Shown: piece by piece, positions 39,959-48,848 of the stretch | Layout: each line of letters starts with the position of its first letter | How positions within the stretch are numbered: the first letter of the stretch is position 1 | From: Mesostigma viride | Taxonomy: Eukaryota > Streptophyta > Mesostigmatophyceae > Mesostigmatales > Mesostigmataceae | DNA: 64,000 nucleotides | Direction: 5' to 3' | Assembly: GCA_009746045.1 (NCBI GenBank) | Contig: RPFO01000072.1 | Span: 3,607,237-3,671,236 of the forward strand | The notes under the pieces: model-generated | The model's database searches: none | The model's input: the letters and a program-made list of their open reading frames with translations, nothing else | What the model was told of the DNA's origin: nothing | Made by a program: the position numbers and the translations under genes

Positions 39959-41613
39959 GCAAGGGTTGCGCGCACAGGCGGCAAAAGGGAGCGTGGCCAG
40001 GAATGCCCAGCCTGCCGAGAGGTCCCCCGGATCGCTCGTACCCTGCGATGCCGGTGGAGGGGCTTACATATATGCAGGGTAGGCCATGTATAACTGCCGT
40101 CAAAGTCAGGGGGGTCAAGACGAGCGTTTTCATTTTTGGTAGAATGTGCATTTTGAATTATGTTGTAAGAGCTAGGCACCTACCACTTCAGGGATGATAA
40201 ACAATTAGTTGCTGAACAGTTTGAGCCATTGGGGTCATCATTTGGGTGGGTATGCCAGCAGTTACACCCAGTACAGCCCATAGGGGTACCGTTGGTAAAA
40301 AGCAACCAAGGGGGTAGGAGTGGGCATACTACCTACTAATACTTACTAATATGGCCCCCAACCATGCCACACAATACATTTCCCTTCCACAATGATGGGG
40401 AAACATAACTGCATCATCACACTGCCCTTACATGGCACCTATGTGCAGGTGCCACCTTGTCCATGCACGTAGGTAACGTGGTACGGATACCCTACGTAAG
40501 GCATGCATTCTAGGAGGCAGCCACCAACAAACTAGTGATTTTAAGCCTATTTCAGCTTGCCCTAGCAAGGATAAACTAGGCCTAAGCTGCTATAGCTTGC
40601 CAGGTGATGGCCAGCACACCTGGTGGCACATGCTGACAATGGGAAGCTTCTACTCACCGGTTACATGCTTGATGATGCCACAGAGACCAGCCAACTGCCT
40701 CACACTCATGCAATATGTGTGTGGGAAATGTATAACAAACATATATGGAGGTATTCAAACCCATACAGCCTCTAAAACTTATCACCATCACACTGTGGCA
40801 GGTCAACTGACTGAGGGAAGCATCTAAGAAGGGTGTTTTAGAAAGGGGCCAGGCCAGGGTCAAGAAAGAGCATGAATAATGCAAAAAGAATGTGCTACAC
40901 CAGCTAGAACGTATATATAAACGTCAAACATCGATAGGAAAACGATGCTGAAGCTTTACCAGGCATGGATGGCGTTACCTTGGCCCAGGCGGTGGCCGCA
41001 AAATGGCGCATTTCGGCACACCAAAGTTGTGCAGCATGGTCGCTGGATTCGGCGATTTCTGGCCACCCTTGCACGTTTACGACTACTATGTATCATAAAA
41101 AGTACAAAGAAACCAATATATCCTTTAAAATACGCCGGAAAGGTATTGCTGTCAACGTTTCTATCGTCCGGCCTGATCGCAGTTTTTTCCAGCAAGAACG
41201 CTGCCGACACCTATCAAATGGCATTCCCGCGGTCCAAAAATTGGCCTGTGTGATCTTTAGGACGTATAAAATCAATTTCCTAAGTTTGGTCAGAAAATTC
41301 GAACGAAAACGTAAATGCCATGCGTGGGCGCAAGCCGCCATGGCCAGGTCGTCGTTTTCCGGAATGCACGTTGGACGTGAAAAAGTACCCTGACCCCTTG
41401 TACTTTGACCGGCCAGAACACCTCTATAACTTTGTCAGAAGTATGCAAACCCTAGTACCATGCTGTGAGGAAAATTATAAACTTTCGATCTTCTCAGCTA
41501 AACTTTTCCTAATTCTCAATAGTTTTCGCGGCATTTGGTCCCCCGAGAAGGGGCCGACGTGTCGGCTGTAACTCAGTTTTAGGCGGAAAATCGGCAGCCA
41601 GACCATTTAGGGG
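39959..41613. other. Right part of the TTAA element, no clear gene
   Basis: AT-balanced sequence upstream of the reverse transcriptase gene. A TATA-like CGTATATATAAACG lies near 40,908 and a weak open frame follows on the plus strand (40965-41393) without recognisable motifs. It could hold remains of a transposase, but I cannot show this. Confidence 0.35.
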
Positions 41614-41617
41614 TTAA

Positions 41618-42049
41618 GATCTTTTTGGATCTGGCGCTTATGTGAACGATGTCCGGGTCCCATGGACTGAAAAAAGAAACGCCTTTCACAGACTGGCACC
41701 ATTGCATCATATCGTTTGGTGAGACGCACGGCACCGTGTTTTCGCTAACAAGTCCTGCATGCGTGACGTCTTCGTAACTGAATGCGGCGTCAAAAAGATT
41801 GCTCTCTGCTGTAAGCACGGAAGGGTGAGACCACTTTGTTTTGATTCTAGACACGCGCGTGGCTTCAACATCTGCGATCCATTCAAACAGACGCTTTTCT
41901 TCGACCCCAGCAAATGCGGAATCGTGAACGAACACTCGTATCATGTCACGCGGCACACCTCCGAGCCATTCTTTCCAGATCTGAGACGTGTAAAACGCTT
42001 TGGAAACCAGAAAACATAAGGCAAAAGGCATTTGTGACGTATTATCCAT
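41618..42049 (-). pseudogene. GT14-like glycosyltransferase gene, N-terminal portion
   Basis: Starts at ATG 42049. It opens with a hydrophobic strand and FLVSKAFYTSQIWKEWLGG, then IRVFVHDSAF and a W-x(4)-VLTAESNLFDAAF segment, the usual order in core-2/I-branching enzymes of giant viruses. These transfer sugars from nucleotide sugars onto glycans. The C-terminal portion lies beyond the TTAA element at 36324-36737. Apart from the insertion I saw no break. Confidence 0.62.
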
Positions 42050-42111
42050 AATAAAAAAATTTCATTATTTTTCACGCACGCATTTTTTCATCATTTTATA
42101 ACTACAAGTAA

Positions 42112-43872
42112 ATGCCTCGCTGTTTTAGAAAAACGAAAGATGGCAGACAGTGTCTCCTAACCGCTGCTCGCGGCTGCAAATCTTGCGCTACTCATCTGGC
42201 TTGTTCCGCGAGAAGAAGGAACACGCATCGAGCTAAGGCTACAGCGCCATCGAGAAAGATAGCTCTCGAAGATGGCCCGCCTCTCGCCCCGGGCGTGTGG
42301 GATAGAATCCCGACCGACATCGCTCGCAAAATCGCGAAACAGGCGGGACAGCCAATGATCGACCCGCGCGTGATGCAGGCAGGAATGAAGGGGTTGCTGA
42401 AAAAGAAAGAAAAGCAGATTCAGGAGCTGTCGTCTCGCCTCAAAAGCTTACCAACAATGGCTTTCAAAAGAACGCCCGAACAGCAGAAAGAGTTCGACTA
42501 CCTTTATGAAGAGTTTGCAAAGATAAGTCCTTTTTGGGACAAAATTCGCGACAACGAAATTTCGCTCAGATCTAACCGAATGTTGCAGGACAGGTTTGAC
42601 GAGCGCCGTTTTTTGGAAAAAAAAAGACATCCCGATGACAAAAAAACGTGGTTCAACCCTCGGACAAACCGTTTAGAAGAACCTGATCCGAATGTTGAGT
42701 ACTTTGAAAACGCGACAGCGGGACTTCTCCCGCATGAGTATCCTTTCCGTAACAAGGAGGAATTTGAAAAGGGTAAAGAGGAATATTTACAGCAGTTAAA
42801 GAAGCAGGGCAAAAGTCTTTACGACGAACCTCGTCGACGTGGCGCCCATTTTAACCGCGCGCCTTCATCTGATATTCACGAGCGGATGGATCGTTATCTT
42901 CCGACACTTGACGATATGAACATTCCCATAAAGAACGTCGTAAGAGAAATGGAGGCAAAGTTGAAAAAAACGCGCAACGGTTTGTTAAAAAATGGAAAAC
43001 TGGACTTGAACGACGAAGATATCGATGCAGTAGCGCAAATTTTGAACAAACACATGTTTGGAAACGGTTTGCCGACAAATGATTTAGTATTTCAGTTCGA
43101 AACTCCTCGAATAACTGGCATGCACGATCCTCTACATCTTGCAGTTACGATGAACCAAGGGAGGTACGTTGGCGTAAACAAGAATAAATTAGAACGTGAT
43201 TTGATCGAACTTGATACCGTCCCAGACAGGTTTCTTTATCTTGATAGCAAACGGCCAGATTCTCAAATGGAAGTCCTTGCGCGGACACTGGGTCACGAGA
43301 TAATTCACACGATGGTAGATCGAGCGAAAGATCGAAACGGCGACTTTTTAAGCGAAGTAAAATATCATCATCACGGCCCGATTTTTGAGAAGCTTAATCA
43401 ACTCTATCTCGGGACTTTAGACACTCCACAATTGATGACGAATCGGGACTTACCTCGAGAACATCTTGAGGAAAAAAGACAAAAGGATCGCATGAAAATT
43501 TTATGGGATAAAAACCGGCAGCAAGGAATGTCTAAAAAGGATTATATTGATTATTTGCGTAAGGACGCGATTGTTGAGGCGAAGGAGGCAGGAATACCCG
43601 AAATCGAAGAAAAATATAAAGCGTGGAAGAAGGAAAAGGACAAGATTTACCCTCCGGAAACTATGAAAGAGAAGCACGGCGAAGAATTTTGGTACCCTTT
43701 ATCCGGCGGCAAACTGGATGATATCGAGTATACAGGGACGGATGGTTACGAGGACGCGAAGGAAAAACAAGTAAGCGACAGCAGTGACGACGAATTTCAC
43801 GATGCGCCGGCTGGCCAAAAACGAGTGCGTAAAAACGCGCGAACTCGAAAACGCGCCACCTGCAAAAAATAG
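42112..43872 (+). CDS. SprT-like metallopeptidase with N-terminal Cys/His module
   Basis: 586 codons from ATG 42112, about 13 bases after TTTTATAAC; apparently whole. Residues 4-28 form the Cys/His module (C-F-R-K-T-K-D-G-x2-C, then C-A-T-H), followed by NTHRAK. At about 61-80 is an F-box-like helix (GVWDRIPTDIARKIAKQAG). At 395-399 is HEIIH, with HHHGPIFEKLNQLY about 20 residues later, giving the HExxH plus H-G-x2-F arrangement of SprT/Spartan zinc proteases. Host Spartan cuts DNA-protein crosslinks. The long charged middle part is unassigned. The C-terminus is very basic. Confidence 0.68.
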   Translation: MPRCFRKTKDGRQCLLTAARGCKSCATHLACSARRRNTHRAKATAPSRKIALEDGPPLAPGVWDRIPTDIARKIAKQAGQPMIDPRVMQAGMKGLLKKKEKQIQELSSRLKSLPTMAFKRTPEQQKEFDYLYEEFAKISPFWDKIRDNEISLRSNRMLQDRFDERRFLEKKRHPDDKKTWFNPRTNRLEEPDPNVEYFENATAGLLPHEYPFRNKEEFEKGKEEYLQQLKKQGKSLYDEPRRRGAHFNRAPSSDIHERMDRYLPTLDDMNIPIKNVVREMEAKLKKTRNGLLKNGKLDLNDEDIDAVAQILNKHMFGNGLPTNDLVFQFETPRITGMHDPLHLAVTMNQGRYVGVNKNKLERDLIELDTVPDRFLYLDSKRPDSQMEVLARTLGHEIIHTMVDRAKDRNGDFLSEVKYHHHGPIFEKLNQLYLGTLDTPQLMTNRDLPREHLEEKRQKDRMKILWDKNRQQGMSKKDYIDYLRKDAIVEAKEAGIPEIEEKYKAWKKEKDKIYPPETMKEKHGEEFWYPLSGGKLDDIEYTGTDGYEDAKEKQVSDSSDDEFHDAPAGQKRVRKNARTRKRATCKK

Positions 43873-44243
43873 CCCCTCCAGCCCCCCTTGGGTCCCTCCC
43901 AGGGCCCCCTCCTGGGTCCCTGCGGTGTACCGGCTCTGGGTCGTCCCGTGGCCCGCTGGTCGGCCCGTGGTACCGTAACGGCTGGCGGTCGGCGCGTAAC
44001 CGCCGTCTAGTCCGTCCGTAACCGCGGCCCGGCACGGGGATGTAACGGTTTTCGGAGGAGACGTGGCGCGTCTCGCGCCAGAATAAGTGTCCACGGACAC
44101 GTAACGGAACCTAACCGCCGACCGCGTAATTTTTTCACGCGGCGAGGCGAGCACCGCGCGGGTATAAAACCCCGCCGCCCTCCTCGTCGCACGCACTCTC
44201 GCTCTCTCTCTCTCACGCTCTCGAACCCTTTCCATTTCCTGCC
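43873..44243 (+). promoter_or_regulatory. Promoter region of the 44244 gene
   Basis: GC-rich upstream region with many GTAACCG/GTAACGG words and CCCGTGG words, a TATA box (TATAAAA, 44163-44169) and a CTCTCTCTCTCTC leader before ATGGCG. GTAACGG contains the Myb-type site YAACKG. The same style recurs before the other genes of this block. Confidence 0.65.
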
Positions 44244-44984
44244 ATGGCGACTGCGGCCTGCCGCGATTGCGGCCTGCGTTTCCCGAAGGACAGCGCCGAG
44301 TTCCTCCCCAAGCGCGGTTGCAAGCGCACGAGTCGCTGTTCCAAGTGCCGCTCCAAACGCCTCGCCAACGCAAAGCGCAACAAGGCCGAGAAGCAGAGGA
44401 TGGAGGAGGAGCTATGGCAGCGGATGAAGCAGGAAATGGGGCTCTTCGAAACGCCCCGTGAGGAGAACTTCCCCGCCCCCAAGAAGGTGTGCGTTCCCTC
44501 CCGCCGCCGCCGCGATTTCAAGCCTCCGCACGACGGGATGGGCGCCAGAGTCAAGGATCTGCCCAGACTCTCCATGCGGTGCTCCGATTTCTCTCGCGGC
44601 ACCCCGCTTGCCGCCTGGGTGGTGACTCGCGACGAGATTTTGGGCCGCGAAAACGCCGCTCGCGAGCTGGAGAATGCCCGTTTGGCCCGGATGGACAGGG
44701 AAAATCGCGAGGCCCCCGTTTCTGTCGACCAAGTCGAGGAGGAGGAGCAGGAGGAGGAGGAGCAGGCTCCTTCCGATCACGAGATGAGCGATTTCGAAGG
44801 CTCCGTCCCCTCGTACTCTTACACCTCCTCCGAGGAGGAGGAGGAGGTGGGGAGCAAGTCCCCCCGCCAGGATCTGGACGTGGATGACACGTTCTTCGGC
44901 TGCAACTTTGACGATCTGGACTTGGATGCCACCTTCGATCCGTGCAAGAGCCTGCACGACATGGCCGCCTCTGTCAAACTGTGA
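44244..44984 (+). CDS. Zinc-ribbon acidic protein of the GC-rich block
   Basis: 246 codons from ATG 44244 in an ATGGC context. Near the N-terminus is C6-x2-C9 ... C32-x2-C35, a likely zinc ribbon with an intervening Phe-rich loop (RFPKDSAEFLPKRG). A basic helix (KRLANAKRNKAEKQR) and a long acidic C-terminal region with Glu runs follow (EEEEQEEEEQAP). This zinc ribbon plus acidic tail looks like a transcription regulator, but that is inference. Base composition is much richer in G and C than the viral genes to the left. Family unknown. Confidence 0.62.
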   Translation: MATAACRDCGLRFPKDSAEFLPKRGCKRTSRCSKCRSKRLANAKRNKAEKQRMEEELWQRMKQEMGLFETPREENFPAPKKVCVPSRRRRDFKPPHDGMGARVKDLPRLSMRCSDFSRGTPLAAWVVTRDEILGRENAARELENARLARMDRENREAPVSVDQVEEEEQEEEEQAPSDHEMSDFEGSVPSYSYTSSEEEEEVGSKSPRQDLDVDDTFFGCNFDDLDLDATFDPCKSLHDMAASVKL

Positions 44985-45109
44985 AAACTGTGGGGAATAG
45001 GACTCTGTCAGCCCCTCTCTCCTATTTATTAAACTCGTAATCCTATTTTTAATGCAAACTCGACTTGTGTCTCAAACATGCGTGCCCACAATGAGTCTCC
45101 TCTAATTCT

Positions 45110-46395
45110 GGCATAGGGGGTGGAGATAGTGGAGATAGTGGAGATGCATCTCCATACCCCCCCTCCCTTCTCCCAAAACTTTTCTGGCAGGAAATACTCA
45201 TGCAAATTCCAATATTGTCCCGTGGAATCCTAACTGTCCAATTATAAGTATTTTACGCGATGGTGACGCGTGACAGCATAAGAGGGTGTGCGGGGCGGTG
45301 GAGATAGTGGAGATAGTGGAGATTCATCTCCATCCCCCCCCTCCTCTCGAAAAACTTTCCCGGGCGGTGACGGAGTGGAGATAGTGGAGATAGAGGTGGA
45401 GATAGGTACCTCCACGACTTTGACCTTTGTTTTTTGAAAAGGAGAAGGCTTTTGGAGGAAACGGATAGCGGGATGCGATCAGGCGACACTCTGGCTTTCC
45501 GTGCCCGCCCCTCTCTCGACCCAGTTCCCACCGGGTGGGGAGAATTCTCGGCATTCGACAGAGTGGAGATAGTGGAGATAGTGGAGATTCATCTCCATAC
45601 CCCCCCCCTCCCTTGAAAAACTTTTTCCTGGACCAGAGTTCTCGCGTCTGCCGCCAAGCCCTGTCTCTCTGCTGCCCATAAAATTTTGTATATTTACGAC
45701 TATTTCTCTCTGCTGCCCATAAAATTTTGTATATATTCCACGGGAAGTATAAAAGTTTCCCTCTGCTGCCCATAAAATTTTGTATATTTATAACTATTTC
45801 TCTCTGCTGCCCATAAAATTTTGTATATATTCCACGGGAAGTATAAAAGTTTCCCTCTGCTGCCCATAAAATTTTGTATATTTATAACTATTTCTCTCTG
45901 CTGCCCATAAAATTTTATGTATATTCATAGCATTTCCCGGCACCTGCCAGCGCAGAGACTGCATTCCGTTCCAGCCAAAAAAAGTTTTTCGAAGGAGGGG
46001 GGGGTATGGAGATGCATCTCCACTATCTCCACTATCTCCACTCCGTGGAATCCCGAGGACTGGCTCTCGAGCACCGAGAAACTTGTCATGAAACCCGGTT
46101 TATCGGAATCCTAGAGACTCCCCCGAACCGATCCCGCTGTCCCTTTCCTCCAAAATCCTTCTCCTTTTCGAAACACAAAGGTCAAAGTGGTGGAGGTACC
46201 TATCTCCACCTCCATCTCCACTATCTCCACCCCGTGCCGGCGTCTGTCACGGTCGCGTAAAATACTTGGAATTGACAGTTAGGATTCCACGGGACAATAT
46301 TGGAATTTGCGTGAGTATTTCCTGCCAGAAAAGTTTTAGGAGAAGGGAGGGGGGGTATGGAGATGAATCTCCACTATCTCCATCTCCACTCCACA
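45110..46395. repeat. Large imperfect inverted repeat around AT-rich tandem repeats (candidate replication origin)
   Basis: The outer arms pair 45112-45260 with 46250-46395: both hold a GGAGATAGTGGAGAT iteron block, GGGGGGTATGGAGAT, then GGAAATACTCATGCAAATTC-like and ATTCCACGGGACAATATTGG words, ending at CGCGTAAAATACTT. Inner arms (about 45,290-45,610 and 45,970-46,235) repeat the iterons and a GGTACCTATCTCCAC segment. The centre holds AT-rich tandem units. It lies between two convergent genes, where no promoter is needed. Symmetric iterons around an AT-rich core recall viral origins; this is inferred from shape. Confidence 0.6.
45690..45935 (+). repeat. AT-rich tandem repeats at the centre of the inverted repeat
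   Basis: Six copies of CTCTGCTGCCCATAAAATTT (or a near match), each followed by TGTATAT, in alternating spacers (one with TATAACTATTTCT, one with TCCACGGGAAGTATAAAAG). The composite period is about 110 bases. It could be the easily melted part of an origin. Confidence 0.8.
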
Positions 46396-46440
46396 CTGCC
46401 GCGGGCCTCGTCGCGCTTCTCGCATCCGTCACCTGCCGGA

Positions 46441-46610
46441 CTATGCTTGCGTCTGTCACTCCCGTGGACTATGCTTGCGTCTGTCACTCCCGTGGACTAT
46501 GCTTGCGTCTGTCACTCCCGTGGACTATGCTTGCGTCTGTCACTCCCGTGGACTATGCTTGCGTCTGTCACTCCCGTGGACTATGCTCGCATCTGTCACC
46601 TGCCTACGCT
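46441..46610 (+). repeat. 28-bp tandem array
   Basis: Six units of CTATGCTTGCGTCTGTCACT-CCCGTGGA with no spacers; the last is diverged. Each unit contains the CCCGTGGA word typical of promoters in this block. It lies downstream of the minus-strand gene at 46760. Confidence 0.88.
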
Positions 46611-46759
46611 GTTTAGGACTTGTGTTTTTTCGCGAAAGTTTGGGTGACTCATTGTTGAGATTGGGCTCATTGTTGGACTTGTGTTTTTTCATTAAAAAAT
46701 AAAGGATAGATTACACCCCGTCACGGGGCTAGACTAAGTGTGTACGAGGACATCCTAAT

Positions 46760-48190
46760 TTACACAACCCTGGCCACCTTGGCGCGAGAACGGGTCACCA
46801 TCTTCTCCATCTCCCCGCGCTTCCGCGAGGAGCTGCGCAGGATCATCTGTGTGATCTGCACGACCGGCGCCGCCTGCTCCACAGCCCGCACCACTGGCGC
46901 CTGCTCCTCCTGGCGCCACATGCAGAAGGCGGACGGAATGCCCTCTGCCTTCCTCCTCTCCTCCTGCAACATCTTCTCCTCGCGCTCCTTCTTCTCCTTC
47001 TGCCTCCTCTCCTCCTGCAGCTCCCTCTCCTCCTGCTCAAACAGCCTCGACAGCATCATGGTCTTGTGCATCAAGCAATCGGCACGCATTTTTGCGACAT
47101 CCTCCTTATCCATATATGTTTTCTTCTCGAAGTCCCCCAGCTCCTCCGAGAGTTCCTCCTGCAACCGCGCGTGGTAGACCGGAAACTCGTACATGACCCT
47201 CTGCTCCAGAGGGATCGCAGCGCGCTCCTTCTTGATATCCGCGAGCACCGGGGTCAGGCACCAAGCGGGCAAGGCCCTGAACCCCTTGTGGACCCAATAG
47301 GGGACGTGCTCGGAGGCCTTCTCCATCCTCTCGGATTCCATCGGGTCTCGGTAGGGATTCCGCATGTGCACCTTGAACCGGATGTCCCTCAGCCTGCAAA
47401 CGACTTTCTCCATGTTCTTGATCGCAGGCTCGATGCTCTCGCTGGTGTCGAGCTGCTCCTCCGAAGGCGCGGACTGGTTGAATACCCATCTGGACTTGGT
47501 GACGATCCAGATCAGGTCGTAGGGCATCTCGGGGTTGTGGTTGAAAAAGAACTTCAAAGCGGAAGGCCTGCCCCCGTCGCGACTGATGGATTGCCTAGAC
47601 GCGGACGCGCTGAGTTCTTTCTTGCCGTCTTCCGCCTCCCTCATCTCGAGCCAGATGCGCCTCTCGTCGAAAAAGTCCTTCCTGCGCACCAGCTCCTTGA
47701 TGTCCAGCTTCTGGCCCAGCTTCTCGGCGTCCTTGGCGCTCCTCGAGTGCATAAAGCCGTTCCAGCAGATCTCTTTGGTGGTGTCGCAGAGGAGCTCGAT
47801 CGTCTTCTCCCTCTGCATGTGCGCCTTCGCCACCAGCTCGTCGTTGAGGCTGAGCTCGATCTTGTCGTTCCAGTTCTTGGCGTCGCATGACCACGTAATG
47901 AAGGTACCCCGCGGAGTGGGCGTGGTGTGGATTTTGGGCGGATCGTTGAAGAGCTGCACGGACTTCTGGAAAACGCTGCGAGCATTCTTCAAGCCGTGGA
48001 TGGAGCTGCGATGGCGCTTGAACTTGTCGGTGGAAGGCCTCCCGCTGTACTCGAACAATGGAAAAGGGAGAGGCTTCTTGAACTTGCCGAAATGCGCCTC
48101 GCCTCTGGCCAGATAGATTTCGCGCTTGAGGAAGATATCCCGCTCGCACAGGAAGATGGCGAGATCCGAGGGGCCTTGGTATTCCGCCAT
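46760..48190 (-). CDS. 476-residue protein of the GC-rich block, function unknown
   Basis: ATG 48190 is chosen because it has the ATGGC context, a TATA box 81 bases upstream and an upstream region full of promoter repeats; the longer frame to 48493 runs into those repeats. The protein is rich in charged helices. It has a globular middle part (MPYDLIWIVTKSRWVFNQ) and a Glu/Lys/Arg-rich coiled coil near the C-terminus (EEERRQKEKKEREEKMLQ style), ending in basic residues. No known domain is recognised. It shares a divergent promoter region with the 48849 gene. Confidence 0.6.
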   Translation of the reverse strand: MAEYQGPSDLAIFLCERDIFLKREIYLARGEAHFGKFKKPLPFPLFEYSGRPSTDKFKRHRSSIHGLKNARSVFQKSVQLFNDPPKIHTTPTPRGTFITWSCDAKNWNDKIELSLNDELVAKAHMQREKTIELLCDTTKEICWNGFMHSRSAKDAEKLGQKLDIKELVRRKDFFDERRIWLEMREAEDGKKELSASASRQSISRDGGRPSALKFFFNHNPEMPYDLIWIVTKSRWVFNQSAPSEEQLDTSESIEPAIKNMEKVVCRLRDIRFKVHMRNPYRDPMESERMEKASEHVPYWVHKGFRALPAWCLTPVLADIKKERAAIPLEQRVMYEFPVYHARLQEELSEELGDFEKKTYMDKEDVAKMRADCLMHKTMMLSRLFEQEERELQEERRQKEKKEREEKMLQEERRKAEGIPSAFCMWRQEEQAPVVRAVEQAAPVVQITQMILRSSSRKRGEMEKMVTRSRAKVARVV

Positions 48191-48848
48191 AGCTGCGAAA
48201 GTGTGAGAGGAGAGTGTTGGGTGCGTTGAGCGAGTGGGATGCGAGTGGCGAGACGAGGTGGGGAGGCGGCTTCTATACCTTGCTGCCACTTCTTGACGAG
48301 ATCTCCCGTGGTCGAGTGCTGAAGTCCGCATATCGCTTCGTGGCTCGCCACGAGCCGCTAGATAGGCGCGTGCAACCGTAACCGTCGTCGTAACCGCGTA
48401 AAAGTGCCCCCGTGGACACTGGCGACCACGGGATTTTTTTCTTCTAGAAGCGTAACCGTAACTGTCTTGTCCCCGTGGACCGTGGAAGGCCACGGGATTT
48501 TTTTCCGCGGCGGCGTAACCGTAACTATCCGATTCCGTAACCGCGCAAAAGTTTCCCCGTGGACAAAGTAACCGCCGGATATTTTTTCCCGTGGCTGCGT
48601 GGCCGCGAAAACCCTGTCCCCGTGGACAAAGTAACCGCCGGAAAGTTCTCCCGTGGCAGCGTGGCCGCGCAAATAAATATCCCCGTGGTGGACCGCGGCC
48701 CAGTAACGGCCGAAAAGTGGCTACGTGGCTAATTCAGCACCTTGTAACCGCCCGGCGGCCTGGAAGGTATAAAACCCGGTGCACGACCACGGGGCTCTCA
48801 CCTCGCTCTCACTAGCACCTGATATCTAACTCTCTCTCTCTCTCAGCT
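48191..48848. promoter_or_regulatory. Divergent promoter region with GTAACCG and CCCGTGGAC repeats
   Basis: About 650 bases. TATA boxes face both ways: TATAGAA on the minus strand (48271-48277) and TATAAAA on the plus strand (48768-48774), each about 80 bases from the start codon. Between them are roughly ten GTAACCG words, at least five CCCGTGGAC words, and three near-copies of a longer unit with CCCGTGGACAAAGTAACCGC. The pattern suggests that both genes are controlled together. Confidence 0.72.

Larger units (their letters stand above)
36738..41613. mobile_element. TTAA-flanked (piggyBac-like) element carrying an R2-type reverse transcriptase
   Basis: About 4.88 kb with terminal inverted repeats CCCCTAAATGG and TTAA on both sides (36734-36737 and 41614-41617), the target signature of piggyBac. 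Both ends also have a subterminal short palindrome followed by the same word (GCCGATGCATCGGCTGTAAC on the left, GCCGACGTGTCGGCTGTAAC on the right). No piggyBac transposase is recognised. The interior is mostly a non-LTR retrotransposon ORF on the minus strand, so a non-autonomous TTAA element that received a retrotransposon is the simplest reading. Confidence 0.78.

Noticed and set aside
40945-41393. Two overlapping frames of 102 and 142 codons in the TTAA element
   Set aside because: No motif, and neither matches piggyBac transposase features; only noted as possible remains.
1-43880. A free viral genome rather than an integrated island
   Set aside because: Host-type LTR, TTAA, TIR and recombinase elements are inserted in it and host genes and microsatellites follow on the same contig; several viral genes are broken.
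46441-46610. CRISPR array
   Set aside because: The 28-bp units are head to tail with no unique spacers, and the context is eukaryotic or viral.
48358-48672. Minus-strand frame in the divergent promoter region
   Set aside because: It reads through promoter repeats and has no coding character.
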